The notes: generated from the letters alone by a model not told the origin. Shown: positions 9,590 to 19,122, counted from the first letter of the stretch. The stretch: 46,530 nucleotides of DNA from Candidatus Methanorudis spinitermitis (GCA_031286225.1 JAITUQ010000020.1:1-46530), one strand, 5' to 3'. Program-made: numbers and translations.

Positions 9590-10261
9590 ATGACCATACT
9601 AATTGAAGATGATGAGATAGCTGATTGTTGGGAAAAATTAGTTAAGAAAATCATTACTGAAGGTGAAGAAGTTAATGATGAAAGGGGTTCATTAACAAAA
9701 GAAATAAGAAATATGGTGGTTTCAATCAAAAAACCTCTTGAAGCTAATTCTAATGATTTTTTTAATATTCAACCTTCAAATATTTTAGATATTCGTGTTC
9801 CAGAAGGATATTTTTGGAGTGGGGATAAGTTAAAAACATATAGTGAACAATTTATTAACAAAGATAAACAGGGATTTGTTTATACCTATGGAAATAGGTT
9901 AAGATCTCATTTTTCAGAAATTGATCAAATAAATGAAGCTATCTTAAGATTAAAAAATTGTCAAGAATCAAGAAGAGCTATTTCAGTCACATGGGATCCA
10001 ACTATTGATTCTAAGAGTGATGAAGTTCCTTGCATGATTTTGGTTGATTTTAAAATAAGAAATGATAAGCTATATACTACTGCATTATGGCGAAGTCATG
10101 ATATATATGGAGCATGGTTTCCTAATGCTGTGGGATTAACTTACCTGTCTCAATATGTAGCTGGAAAAGTTGATGTTGATATGGGATCTATAACTATTCA
10201 TTCAATTAGTGCTCATATTTATGAAGTTAATTTTGATGAAGCTAGGGAACTTTTGAAATGA
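9590..10261 (+). CDS. thyA: Thymidylate synthase (archaeal ThyA)
   Basis: Makes dTMP by reductive methylation of dUMP. In methanogens the one-carbon donor is expected to be methylene-tetrahydromethanopterin. Recognisable are QESRRAISVTWDP with the phosphate-binding arginines, the catalytic cysteine in EVPCMILVDF, the ALWRSHDIYGAWFPN segment and the C-terminal IHSISAHIYE. At 223 aa it has the short archaeal form. Start ATG follows AAGAGGAAAATAA. It lies 178 bp after metE; the pair may be an operon. Confidence 0.93.
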   Translation: MTILIEDDEIADCWEKLVKKIITEGEEVNDERGSLTKEIRNMVVSIKKPLEANSNDFFNIQPSNILDIRVPEGYFWSGDKLKTYSEQFINKDKQGFVYTYGNRLRSHFSEIDQINEAILRLKNCQESRRAISVTWDPTIDSKSDEVPCMILVDFKIRNDKLYTTALWRSHDIYGAWFPNAVGLTYLSQYVAGKVDVDMGSITIHSISAHIYEVNFDEARELLK

Positions 10262-10710
10262 TTTATGAATAAAAGTAACTTAAGATAATTTTAGCTATTA
10301 TTAACATTTTGAAATTCCATTAAAAAATTTTGAAATTCTAATTTATACATTAAATTAACCATTTCTTTTGACTATTTTTTATAAATTTTGAAATTTATTT
10401 ATATATTAATTTATTCATTTCTTTTTAAAATAAATTATGCATAATATATAAGATTGTTTTTTCTTAATTCATATATTAGTAAGTTGAGAATTAACTTTAG
10501 CTATTTTTTATTTTATTCTACTTAGTGGTAATGTCAAAAACTTTGTGGTTTTTTAATTTTTTGCCTTTTTGATTGTAAAATTTAAATATATTGAAAATTA
10601 ATAATATTATATTATAAATAGCAATATAATTATATAGATGTTTATCTATGATAATATACATGTTTATTTAATACAACTAATTAATTGTTTAGTGATTTTG
10701 AGGTAAAATT
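10262..10710. other. Intergenic region upstream of mch
   Basis: About 450 bp, A/T-rich, with no open frame of note. Two loosely related stretches around 10310-10350 and 10365-10425 share TTTTGAAATTT-like words. A TATA-like TTTAAATATATTG lies at about 10579-10591 and would give a leader of roughly 100 nt for mch. A GAGGTAAAATT ribosome site precedes the ATG. Confidence 0.4.
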
Positions 10711-11673
10711 ATGCTTAGTGTTAATATTGAAGCAAAAAAAACTGTGGATTTAATGATTGAAAATGCAGATGAACTTAACATAGCTATATCTAAGTTAAAT
10801 AGTGGTGCAACTATTATTGACTGTGGTGTGAATGTAGTTGGAAGTTTGAAAGCTGGTGAATTATACACAAAGATTTGTCTTGGAGGATTAGCAGAAGTAG
10901 GTATTTCAATTCCAGGAGATCTATCTGAAAGCTTTGCATTACCATCAGTAAAAATTAAAACTGATTTTCCAGCTATTTCTACTCTTGGTGCTCAAAAAGC
11001 AGGTTGGTCTGTTTCTGTTGGAGACTTTTTTGCATTAGGTTCTGGTCCTGCAAGGGCATTAGCTAAAAAACCAGCTGAAACTTATGAAGAGATTGGATAT
11101 GAAGATAAAGCTGATATAGCAATATTAACTTTAGAATCTGATAATTTACCAGGAGATGATGTTGCAGAAGCTATAGCTAATGATTGTGGCGTTAGTGTAG
11201 CTAATGTTTATTTACTTGTAGCTCCTACATCTTCTCTTGTTGGCTCTATTCAAATATCTGGAAGGGTTGTTGAAAATGGAACTTATAAAATGTTAGAAGC
11301 TCTTAATTTTGATGTTACAAAGGTTAAATTTGCTGCAGGTATAGCTCCAATTGCTCCTATAGATCCTGATGGATTAAAAGCTATGGGTAAAACAAATGAT
11401 GCGGTTTTATTTGGTGGGAGAACCTATTATTACATTGAATCAGATGAAACTGATAATATTAAAGCTTTAGCTGAAAATTTACCTTCATCTGCAGCTGATG
11501 GTTATGGAAAACCTTTTTTTGATGTATTTAAAGAAGCTGAATTCGATTTCTATAAAATAGATAAAGGAATGTTTGCCCCTGCTGAAGTTGTTATAAATGA
11601 TTTAAGAACTGGTGAAATATTCAGGGCAGGACAAATAAACGTAGATCTTTTAAAGAAATCTTTTGGATTATAA
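10711..11673 (+). CDS. mch: Methenyltetrahydromethanopterin cyclohydrolase
   Basis: Interconverts 5-formyl- and methenyl-tetrahydromethanopterin in the CO2-reducing branch of methanogenesis, in the cytoplasm. The protein begins MLSVNIEAKKTVDLMIENA. It carries the family's ATIIDCGVNVVGSLKAG, FFALGSGPARALA, and APIAPIDPDGLKAMGKTNDA followed by LFGGRTYYY. At 320 aa it has family length. Start ATG follows GAGGTAAAATT. It is monocistronic, with about 450 bp before and 290 bp after it. Confidence 0.97.
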   Translation: MLSVNIEAKKTVDLMIENADELNIAISKLNSGATIIDCGVNVVGSLKAGELYTKICLGGLAEVGISIPGDLSESFALPSVKIKTDFPAISTLGAQKAGWSVSVGDFFALGSGPARALAKKPAETYEEIGYEDKADIAILTLESDNLPGDDVAEAIANDCGVSVANVYLLVAPTSSLVGSIQISGRVVENGTYKMLEALNFDVTKVKFAAGIAPIAPIDPDGLKAMGKTNDAVLFGGRTYYYIESDETDNIKALAENLPSSAADGYGKPFFDVFKEAEFDFYKIDKGMFAPAEVVINDLRTGEIFRAGQINVDLLKKSFGL

Positions 11674-11697
11674 AAACAGATAATATAATTTAAAGTC

Positions 11698-11809
11698 AAT
11701 GATTTAATCAATTTTGTTAATATTTTATCAAAATCATTATTTGTTAAATCATAATTAATATAATTTAATAATAATGATTTAATTAATTTTGTTGAGATTT
11801 TATCAAAAT
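11698..11809. repeat. Two-copy 37-bp direct repeat, period 75 bp
   Basis: Copies at 11698-11734 and 11773-11809 begin AATGATTTAAT and end TTTTATCAAAAT, with about three mismatches. They fill the gap between mch and the SHOCT-domain gene. No coding signal. Confidence 0.75.
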
Positions 11810-11962
11810 TTTTTAATTATTTTTCATTTGATTTTTTATATAAAAACTTAAAATCATGTTTTTTTACAATTATTTTAGCTATTTCTTCCTTTTAGTTCAT
11901 TTTTAGCTAATTTAAGTTATATTTTATAATTAATAATTTTTAATCTTTCACATGGTGTAAAA

Positions 11963-13330
11963 ATGGAATCATCAAGCATAGAAGAACAAACCCCTGAGGA
12001 AAAATTAGTCGATGAATTAGTAGGAATAGGGATGCAAATTGAAGGGAAAGTTAGGGAAGATGTTCCATTAGCTAAGCAACGTGAGATTAAAAGTGCTGTT
12101 AAAAAAATCTGGGTAAATGGTGCATCATGTGAAGAAATAGAAGAGACATATTATGAATATGTTAAAAATTCTATTGATTTGGAAGATAAAGGTGTTGAGG
12201 ATAGTAAATTTTCTAAAAACTTCTCTGATTTTGGAACGAATATAAAAAAAGAGCTTAAAAAAATCGATTTTAATTTTATTCATAATGCTAATATAAAAGA
12301 TAATGCTTTAAATTGGTGGAAAGACATAAAAGGATTTGAATATATTCAAAAAAATAATAATGGATCTTCTAAGATAATATTAAATAAAAAAAATAATATT
12401 TCTTACAATAAAGAATCAAGTAAAGAAAATAATAGATTTTTCAACAAAACATTAAATAAAAAAAATAATAGATTTTTCAATGATACATTAGCTAAAAAAT
12501 TCAGAAGGTTTGAAAAAAATGAATTTAAATCTCCAGAATTTCAATCTTCCATTAATTTTGATGAAGAAAAGCACAAACAGGAAGATTTGAAAGAAAATTT
12601 GGTAGATGAATTAGTTGGATTAGGACCTTCCTTTGGAAAAGAATTAAATTCTTTAGATATTTTAAATATTTATAAATTATCTATTAAAAGCACAATTCAG
12701 TTTGTTTGGAAAGAAGGAGGATCCATTGATCAGATTCAAAAAACTTACGATGATTTAGTTACTAAATTTTTAGATGATAAAATAGAATTAGAAAACCATA
12801 AACTATTAAAAATGGAACTAGAAGAACTTAAAAAAGAATCTTTAATTAAAAAAGAATTAGAAAATGAGAAATTGAAATTTGAAGGTTATATTCAAGAAAT
12901 AAAAAAAGACTTTCAAAATGGTAATGAGAAAGAATTTTACTGTAATACTCTACTTGAAGATAATACAATTCTCATTGAGAAAAAAAAGCCAGTTAGTAAA
13001 AATTTTTGTGGTGAAAATAAAATATTATACTTAGATATTTTATCTGCTATTTATGAAAAGGAAAACCCCCAAAATGAATATATTCAGATTTATACTAAGG
13101 ATTTCATTTTTAAATTAATAAATAAGAATAGGGATAAAAATTTAAAAGATTTTTATGATAAATTAATGGAAAAAATAAATAAAGAAAAAAGATACCATGT
13201 AAATAATATTCAAAAAGAGGATAAGTCAACTTGTTCTAATGCTGATGAATTGATGAAATGGTATGAATTAAAAGAAAAGGGAGTAATTACCCCAGAAGAA
13301 TTTGAAAACAAGAAAAATAAACTGTTATAA
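11963..13330 (+). CDS. Two-repeat, coiled-coil, PH-like and SHOCT domain protein
   Basis: 455 aa, start ATG after CATGGTGTAAAA. A roughly 60-residue helical repeat occurs twice: residues 12-70 (EEKLVDELVGIGMQIEG ... EEIEETYYEYV) and 209-270 (KENLVDELVGLGPSFGK ... DQIQKTYDDLV). Between them is a basic, Asn/Lys-rich low-complexity linker with an 11-residue tandem motif, KENNRFFNKTL/KKNNRFFNDTL (154-176). A coiled coil follows (270-318). A beta-rich segment (325-405, ending in LKDFYDKLMEKI) resembles a bacterial PH-like domain. The last 30 residues (DELMKWYELKEKGVITPEEF) are a SHOCT domain. SHOCT is usually an oligomerisation or regulatory tail. There is no signal peptide. Function unknown. Confidence 0.75.
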   Translation: MESSSIEEQTPEEKLVDELVGIGMQIEGKVREDVPLAKQREIKSAVKKIWVNGASCEEIEETYYEYVKNSIDLEDKGVEDSKFSKNFSDFGTNIKKELKKIDFNFIHNANIKDNALNWWKDIKGFEYIQKNNNGSSKIILNKKNNISYNKESSKENNRFFNKTLNKKNNRFFNDTLAKKFRRFEKNEFKSPEFQSSINFDEEKHKQEDLKENLVDELVGLGPSFGKELNSLDILNIYKLSIKSTIQFVWKEGGSIDQIQKTYDDLVTKFLDDKIELENHKLLKMELEELKKESLIKKELENEKLKFEGYIQEIKKDFQNGNEKEFYCNTLLEDNTILIEKKKPVSKNFCGENKILYLDILSAIYEKENPQNEYIQIYTKDFIFKLINKNRDKNLKDFYDKLMEKINKEKRYHVNNIQKEDKSTCSNADELMKWYELKEKGVITPEEFENKKNKLL

Positions 13331-13576
13331 TCTTGTTTTTTCAATTTGAATATTTATCATAAAAATCATTTTAAATATTTATAAAAATAAATGTGAATAT
13401 TTATTAGAAAAAATATTATTTAAAAATAATTTTTATTATTTAATATTTTAATTTTATATATTTATTTTTCATTAATCTTCATAAAAAATATTTTATTTAA
13501 TTGATTATATTTCTAAAAAATTATTAAAAAAAGATTTTTGTCATTTTCATAATCACTAATATTTGGGATTTATATA

Positions 13577-13987
13577 ATGTTTCTTAAAGATAAAATTAAA
13601 ATAAACTCGTCAAAAAGATTTGAAATTATAGATATTACAGCAAAAGTTCAATCTGCTATTGATGGGACTGGAATTAACAATGGAATTATAAATATATTCT
13701 CAAAACATTCTACTTCAGCTATAATAGTTAATGAAAATGAAAAAGGTCTTTTATTAGATTTTGAAAGAATTTTGAAAGATATTATTCCAAGTAACAATAG
13801 CTATAAACATGACACGGTTGATAATAACGCAGACTCTCATCTAAAGTCTTTTTTTATAGGCTCAAATGAATCTATTCCAATTAATAATAAAAAATTAGCT
13901 ATTGGGACATGGCAATCTATTTTTTTCATTGAATTAGATGGACCAAGAAATAATAGAACAATTGAATTAACTATTATTGGCGATTAA
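13577..13987 (+). CDS. YjbQ family protein (UPF0047)
   Basis: 136 aa with the family signatures IFSKHSTSAIIVNENE, HDTVDNNADSHLKS and GTWQSIFFIELDGPRNNRTIEL. Members of this family can replace thiamin-phosphate synthase in E. coli when over-expressed, but the native role is unsettled. The conserved His and Asp residues are present. The preceding 246-bp gap is A/T-rich with no clear element. The 3' end converges on pheT with a 43-bp gap. Confidence 0.88.
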   Translation: MFLKDKIKINSSKRFEIIDITAKVQSAIDGTGINNGIINIFSKHSTSAIIVNENEKGLLLDFERILKDIIPSNNSYKHDTVDNNADSHLKSFFIGSNESIPINNKKLAIGTWQSIFFIELDGPRNNRTIELTIIGD

Positions 13988-14030
13988 ACCATATAGTTAC
14001 ATATCATTTAAAGGATACATTATGAATATT

Positions 14031-15680
14031 TTAGCTAAATGTTAATTCAAAGGCTATTACAGGATATTCTAATTCAAAATTAATTATAACTTCAGGAGAT
14101 ACTTCTCCAAAGAAACCATTAATCTTTCCATTAGCTGATTGACCACTAACATTAGCTACTCTTCCTTTAATAAAAGTTGGATTATCAGAAGATTCAACTG
14201 TCATTTCATATCCTAAATTAGCTAATAGTGTAGCTACTGTTGATTTAATTTCTGTAAAATTAGCTGTAGAGTGACTTATAGCTCCAGCTACTTTTTTAAC
14301 ACTTTTAATATTTGTTTCTTTAGTTTTATCAATGTATAAAACATCTCCAATTTCAAAGATTTTTTGAGGAAGATCTTCATGTTTATTATCTTCTAAAAAT
14401 TCCATCAAACTATTTATTAGACTTTTTCTAATCATGGTTCTATCAATTGTAATTGGTTTAGCTACTTCAACATGTTCATCTTCTATTTGTTTCATTTTTT
14501 CATAATGGCTTTTTTCACTAGTTAACATTAAACTCATTACTTCTTGAAAACCTAAACCAATCATTATCTCTTGAATCTTTTTATCTGATTTAAACCAATA
14601 ATTTTCATAAGCTATTGTAGCTACATCAGGAAGTTTTCCATCAAATTTTTTTATACAATGTTGAATAGCTACATTCTCAACTAAATCAACTTCATGAAGA
14701 ATATCAACTCTATAAGAAGGAATTTTAACTTTTAATTCTTTATCATTTAATAATTTTGCATCCATTCTTGATTTTAAAAGTAATTTAGCTATTTTTTCAC
14801 CATTAAGACTTAGTCCAGTTAGTTTGTTTACATTTGATACTCTCAAATTTCTTATTTTTGGAGTGAGATTAGGGGTAATTTCTGTTTTTTCAGCATATAC
14901 AATATCTAAACTTTTTATTTTTCCTCCAGTTTCTCCAAATGAACTACAAATAATATTTAATGTTTGACTGACTGCTTCCTTATCAGTTCCTGTAACATCT
15001 ACTAAAATGTTTTTAGTATCTTCAGTAAGTTTTGTTAACTCACCATTAATAATCGGAGGCAGGGATAGTATATTGTTGTTTTTGTCAATTATTAGAGGAT
15101 ACTTATCATATACTGAGAGAAGATGTGAATATTTACTACCTTTTTCATGACTTTCTAATATTTCATGGGGGCTTAATTTATCTTCATGGTCTAATGGAAT
15201 AAAACTGTTTTCATTTGGGTCAGTAGCTATATATTTGAAAGGTCCATTTACAGGATCTGCATTATGAATCCCAATAGCTACTTTTTTCCGATCTCTTCCA
15301 ATAACCCAATGTAAGTTTTCTTGGAAATCCATAACTTGTTTTAGTTTATTTCCTGTGAAATCTAGATTTTCAATTAATGCAAAACCAATGTATGGTCTAA
15401 TTTTTTTTAATTTCTTATCTACAAAAACTTTTTCATTAGATTTTTCAACTTTGTAGCTTGGCAATCCAAGCTCTTGTGATATGAATCCTTTTAAACTCCG
15501 AGAAACTCCTTCAACTGATAATTGATCTGGTCTATTTGGAAAAAACTCTACTTTGATTGTTTCATCATCATAGTTTTCAATGTCACTTCCAAGCATTGGC
15601 AATATATCAATTAGATTTTCTTTTTCAATATCAATTCCAAGATCTTTTAAATCTTGATATTCAAATGTAATAACTGGCAT
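14031..15680 (-). CDS. pheT: Phenylalanine--tRNA ligase beta subunit
   Basis: Beta chain of the (alpha-beta)2 enzyme that charges tRNA-Phe. At 549 aa it has archaeal/eukaryotic type length. It begins [17 protein letters not shown], has the [15 protein letters not shown] segment, the B3/4 editing-like region in its first half, the B5 domain around [14 protein letters not shown] ... [18 protein letters not shown], and the catalytic-like C-terminal domain ([28 protein letters not shown]). pheS is not in this window. Start ATG follows CAGGAGATATTTA. Confidence 0.96.
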   Translation of the reverse strand: MPVITFEYQDLKDLGIDIEKENLIDILPMLGSDIENYDDETIKVEFFPNRPDQLSVEGVSRSLKGFISQELGLPSYKVEKSNEKVFVDKKLKKIRPYIGFALIENLDFTGNKLKQVMDFQENLHWVIGRDRKKVAIGIHNADPVNGPFKYIATDPNENSFIPLDHEDKLSPHEILESHEKGSKYSHLLSVYDKYPLIIDKNNNILSLPPIINGELTKLTEDTKNILVDVTGTDKEAVSQTLNIICSSFGETGGKIKSLDIVYAEKTEITPNLTPKIRNLRVSNVNKLTGLSLNGEKIAKLLLKSRMDAKLLNDKELKVKIPSYRVDILHEVDLVENVAIQHCIKKFDGKLPDVATIAYENYWFKSDKKIQEIMIGLGFQEVMSLMLTSEKSHYEKMKQIEDEHVEVAKPITIDRTMIRKSLINSLMEFLEDNKHEDLPQKIFEIGDVLYIDKTKETNIKSVKKVAGAISHSTANFTEIKSTVATLLANLGYEMTVESSDNPTFIKGRVANVSGQSANGKINGFFGEVSPEVIINFELEYPVIAFELTFS

Positions 15681-15715
15681 TAAATATCTCCTGAAAACAG
15701 TTTCTTTTGCTATAG

Positions 15716-15830
15716 TATTAATTTATTGTAAAAATTATAATGTTTCTCTATTTCTGTTGGTTTAATTTTATTGTAAAAATAGTAACGTTTTTTTATTACA
15801 ATGGTTTAATTTTATTGTAAAAATAGTAAC
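15716..15830. repeat. 28-bp direct repeat upstream of pheT, three copies, period 44 bp
   Basis: Two identical 28-bp copies at 15759-15786 and 15803-15830 begin GGTTTAATTTTATTG and end AAAAATAGTAAC. A degenerate third copy lies around 15716-15742. They occupy the leader/promoter side of pheT, between it and the next minus-strand gene, so they could be regulatory. No protein-binding family is recognised. Confidence 0.75.
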
Positions 15831-15871
15831 TTCAATCACAATTCTTCGTGTATTAAAATTAATTATAATGA

Positions 15872-16228
15872 TTAAAGTCCAAATATAATTATAAAAAATA
15901 TTGATTCAAATGTGAAATGGAGAGCTCTATGCTCTAAGTTTGTCATATTTTTTATGGTTAAGGAATGTATAAGATCAATTACAAAATGTATTAAAGCTGC
16001 TAAAATTCCAATTTCTAAAGATACAAAAACAATTGATAAAATTATAAAGTGAAAAACAGCTTCTAATCCTTCATGAATTAGCCAAGCATGTAGATTTGAA
16101 GAAACTATTTTGTTCACTAATCCTCCAAAAATTATATAAAAATCATTGAGGACACTCCACATAATTTTTCCATGGATTTCATCACTAATAGCTAAGACAA
16201 TTGCTATATAAAACCATAATAATTCCAT
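15872..16228 (-). CDS. Small integral membrane protein, unknown
   Basis: 118 aa, almost wholly hydrophobic, with about four membrane segments (near residues 3-15, 27-40, 56-85 and 100-118). Histidines recur near helix ends (DEIHGK, LHAWLIHEG, AALIHFVIDLIH, LEHRALHF), which could bind metal or haem, but no family motif is recognised. Start ATG is well supported by GGTGAAAGTCA. It lies upstream of pheT on the same strand, separated by the 44-bp-period repeats. Confidence 0.7.
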   Translation of the reverse strand: MELLWFYIAIVLAISDEIHGKIMWSVLNDFYIIFGGLVNKIVSSNLHAWLIHEGLEAVFHFIILSIVFVSLEIGILAALIHFVIDLIHSLTIKNMTNLEHRALHFTFESIFFIIIFGL

Positions 16229-16597
16229 TGACTTTCACCACAGACTTGTTTTTTTTTATTTGATAATAATATTTTTATCATTTTTGATTTTTTTATTTAA
16301 ATTTATTTTATGATAATTAATAAACATTTCAATATTTTTTATTTTAATATTCTTTTATTTTTGTTTTAACTTTGAATATTTTATATCTTTTGAATATATA
16401 ATAATTAAATATTTGTTTAATAAAATTAATATAATTAAAATTAAATAAATTGAAATATATCTATTATAAAAATATTTAGCTATTGAAAAATATTTTAATT
16501 ACTATAATAGCTATTTGATATTATTAATAATAATCTTTTAGCAACGAATTTAACTTTGCATATTTAATAATATTTTTTTTATATTTTCTTGTGTTAA
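16229..16597. other. AT-rich intergenic region
   Basis: About 370 bp of low-complexity A/T between the small membrane-protein gene and the alkylation-repair-like gene. I see no coding frame, hairpin or clear repeat. T-rich tracts at 16570-16585 (on the + strand) have no assigned role. Confidence 0.4.
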
Positions 16598-17329
16598 TTA
16601 AACTTTGCTATAAACTTTCTTTGATTTCATCTTTTTTTCTTTTTTAGCAATAGATATTTTAACTTTTTCACTTGTTAATTCTCGTAGTGAATCTTTAGCT
16701 ATCCAATGGGCTGATTTTGAATCAATTTTATCAATTTCTTTTGCAGTAGCTATGGCCTTTTTATTTAAATTATTATTTCTTTTTCCAATTTGTCTTAATG
16801 CCCAATTAACAGCTTTTTTTACAAAATTTCTTTCATCAATAGCTTCTCTTTTTGTAAGCTTTAAAAGATCTATGAAAGTTTCATCATTTGTTTTTTTATC
16901 ATGTACAGCTAATACAGCTATTAAAGCAAATCCTGCTCTTTTTATAAATTCTTTTTCATTTTTACTCCACTCGTAAACTTTATCATAGGCATATTCTGTT
17001 TTTCTAAATAAATTAATGCAACACTGATCACATAATTCCCAATAAGTAAATTCATCTACCCATTCATCCATTTGTTTTTGTGTAACTCTTTTAGGATCAT
17101 CTACTAATGAAGCAATTATTCTTGTTTCTCTTGTATTTATTTTCCAAAGATCAATAGCTAATTCGTGATTATTTTTATATTCTTTAGCTATTTTTTTAAG
17201 AATTGGCATTCTTATTCCATATGTATTTTCTGGATTTATTCCAAACCTTTTCATTCCTTCTACTTCTTCTGGTTTTGAAAGTTTTTCAAGCTTTTCAATA
17301 ATTTCATCTAGTTCCAATTGATTCACCAT
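16598..17329 (-). CDS. DNA alkylation repair-like protein (AlkD/HEAT-repeat family)
   Basis: 243 aa of helical HEAT-like repeats, as in AlkD glycosylases that remove N3/N7-alkylated bases. Features seen are MKRFGINPENTYGIRMPILKKIAKEY, the ELAIDLWKINTRETRIIASL repeat, WVDEFTYWELCDQCC, and FVKKAVNWALRQIGKRN with the conserved Trp-Ala-Leu-Arg-Gln. The Lys-rich tail suits DNA binding. Start is uncertain: the ATG at 17329 has no good ribosome site, whereas GGTGAA-TCAA-TTG would start at 17317 (MELDEIIEKL). The region around this start is duplicated upstream. Confidence 0.85.
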   Translation of the reverse strand: MVNQLELDEIIEKLEKLSKPEEVEGMKRFGINPENTYGIRMPILKKIAKEYKNNHELAIDLWKINTRETRIIASLVDDPKRVTQKQMDEWVDEFTYWELCDQCCINLFRKTEYAYDKVYEWSKNEKEFIKRAGFALIAVLAVHDKKTNDETFIDLLKLTKREAIDERNFVKKAVNWALRQIGKRNNNLNKKAIATAKEIDKIDSKSAHWIAKDSLRELTSEKVKISIAKKEKKMKSKKVYSKV

Positions 17330-17410
17330 TAGCTAGTATTTTTTTCTTGAAATAAACTTAAAAATCATGAAAGAACTCAATTGTTTCACCATTAGCTACT
17401 ATTTTTTCTA
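17315..17410. repeat. Duplicated start region, about 33 bp x 2, period 63 bp
   Basis: Copies at 17315-17347 and 17378-17410 both read CAATTG, then TTCACCATTAGCTA, then a T-rich run, with few mismatches. On the minus strand the unit carries the ribosome site GGTGAA and the TTG/ATG start of the alkylation-repair-like gene, so its translation-initiation region exists twice. The upstream copy opens only a 19-codon frame. The rest of the 17330-17679 gap is plain A/T. Confidence 0.75.
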
Positions 17411-17679
17411 ATTCTTTTTTAAAATTTTTTCTTTTTTAATTAATTTTTATTAAAATTACTTGAATTCCATTCCAATAAATATATATTACTTGAATATTAT
17501 GTCAATAAATATATATGATGGATTATTATTAATTAATATAATTATTAAATAATGAATTTTTTAGAGAATAAATAATTATTTGATAATGACTATATAAAAT
17601 TGAAAAACAATAAAAAATATTATTATATAGAGATTTAATTTGCTAATATATTAGATTATTTATTACTTTGAGGATTATA

Positions 17680-18555
17680 ATGAAAAATGAATTTTTTGAT
17701 TCAATACTAATATTTCTTCGTGGACTCTTCATGGGAACTGCAGACATTATCCCAGGAGTTTCTGGTGGAACAATAGCTTTAATTACAGGAATATATGAAA
17801 GATTAGTACATGGAATAGGTAAAATTAACTTTAAATTTGTTAAACCTCTTATCAAAGGAGATTTTTCTGAATTTAAAACTATGTTCCTTAAAGAGATAGA
17901 TTTTCAGCTATTTATTCCATTATTTTTAGGAATTGCTCTAGCTATGCTTACACTTTCAAAAGTAATTGGGTTTTTACTTGATTATTATACTGCATATACA
18001 TTTGCATTTTTCTTAGGTTTAATTTTAGCTTCTTCTTATGTTTTATATACTCATCTTGTGAAAATTTCACCTAAAATAATCATGATTTCTATAATTGGAT
18101 TTGTTATTGCCTTTATTTTTGTTGGGTTAAATCCAATAGCTACAAATCATACTTTACCAGTACTCTTTTTTTCAGGAATGATAGCTATTTGTGCTATGAT
18201 ACTTCCAGGAATTTCAGGAGCTTTCATACTTGTACTTTTAGGACAGTATAAATACATGCTAAATGTTTTAAACACACTAAGTATTGTTGAAATAATCACT
18301 TTCTGTTTAGGTGCATTAATAGGTATATTAGGTTTTTCAAAACTTTTAGATTATCTTTTAAAACACTATAAAGAAGCAACATTAACTTTTTTAATTGGTG
18401 TGATGTTAGGTACTCTAAGAACTCCTTATAATGAAATAGCAAATAATATAGATGGATCAAACTTGGTTAGTGTCATAATTTGCTTAGCTTTAATCATTAT
18501 TGGTTTTATTATAATATTTGTAGTAGAGAAAAAGTTTAATTATGTGAATAATTAA
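17680..18555 (+). CDS. DUF368 (PopT-like) polyprenyl-phosphate transporter
   Basis: 291 aa, about eight membrane segments, with two related PGxSG motifs (GTADIIPGVSGGTIALITG near the N terminus and CAMILPGISGAFILVLLGQ in the second half). This is the inverted-repeat pattern of the family. Bacterial DUF368 proteins have been assigned as undecaprenyl-phosphate translocases that recycle the lipid carrier for wall synthesis. An archaeal member would plausibly recycle a dolichol-type carrier for pseudomurein or glycoproteins, which is inference. Start is ATG 17680 after GAGGATTATA; the TTG at 17668 overlaps the ribosome site. Confidence 0.88.
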   Translation: MKNEFFDSILIFLRGLFMGTADIIPGVSGGTIALITGIYERLVHGIGKINFKFVKPLIKGDFSEFKTMFLKEIDFQLFIPLFLGIALAMLTLSKVIGFLLDYYTAYTFAFFLGLILASSYVLYTHLVKISPKIIMISIIGFVIAFIFVGLNPIATNHTLPVLFFSGMIAICAMILPGISGAFILVLLGQYKYMLNVLNTLSIVEIITFCLGALIGILGFSKLLDYLLKHYKEATLTFLIGVMLGTLRTPYNEIANNIDGSNLVSVIICLALIIIGFIIIFVVEKKFNYVNN

Positions 18556-18618
18556 TATTTTTTACTTTAATTAAAGTCATTATTTTAATTTTTTATTATT
18601 TTTTTAATTTTTTATTAA

Positions 18619-18798
18619 TTATAATCTTAATTTTTTTTTCAAAGAATTTATTAAATCAAATTCTGTTTCAAATTCAGGTGAATTTCCAAAACCACAATTA
18701 GGGCAATGAATTGTTTGACATTCTTTTTTCCCACATCCTTCACATTCATTTTCCACGGTTTTTTCATCAAATGTATATCCGCAGATTCTACATTGCAT
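18619..18798 (-). CDS. Small double zinc-ribbon protein downstream of feoB
   Basis: 59 aa. Start ATG 18798 after AAAAGGAGATTATCC; the TTG at 18816 lies upstream of that site. Three CxxC-type pairs are CRIC, CEGC plus KKEC, and CPNC (MQCRICGYTFDEKT ... ENECEGCGKKECQTIHCPNC). This is compatible with two zinc ribbons or an Fe-S or zinc site, followed by a short basic tail. It is the last minus-strand gene of the feoA-feoB group, although 324 bp separates it from feoB. A role as an accessory of iron uptake (a FeoC-like position) is inference from context only. Confidence 0.7.
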   Translation of the reverse strand: MQCRICGYTFDEKTVENECEGCGKKECQTIHCPNCGFGNSPEFETEFDLINSLKKKLRL

Positions 18799-18888
18799 GG
18801 ATAATCTCCTTTTCAATATTAGTGATATAGTTATATATTAACAGTTACAATTTTTAAAATTTGATTAAATAGATTTGAACTTAATAAA

Positions 18889-19040
18889 AATTATTTATAT
18901 TATTTTAATTTAAAGAATAAACTAAAAATTGTTTTTATTTGTATAAATTATTTATATTATTTTAATTTAAAGAATAAACTAAAAATTATTTTTATTTATA
19001 TAAATTATTTATATTATTTTTATTAAAAGGAATAAAATTA
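18889..19040. repeat. 57-bp tandem repeat, about 2.5 copies
   Basis: Units start at 18891, 18948 and 19005, each with TTATTTATATTATTTT followed by AATTTAAAGAATAAACTAAAAATT. The first two are nearly identical over the full 57 bp and the third is partial. They lie between feoB and the zinc-ribbon gene. No coding signal. Confidence 0.85.
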
Positions 19041-19122
19041 AATTTAAAAGGAAAATTTCTTGATTTTTTTTTTAAAATTAGCTATAGCTGTTTTAAATGT
19101 CGAGATATTTGTTGTTGGATTA

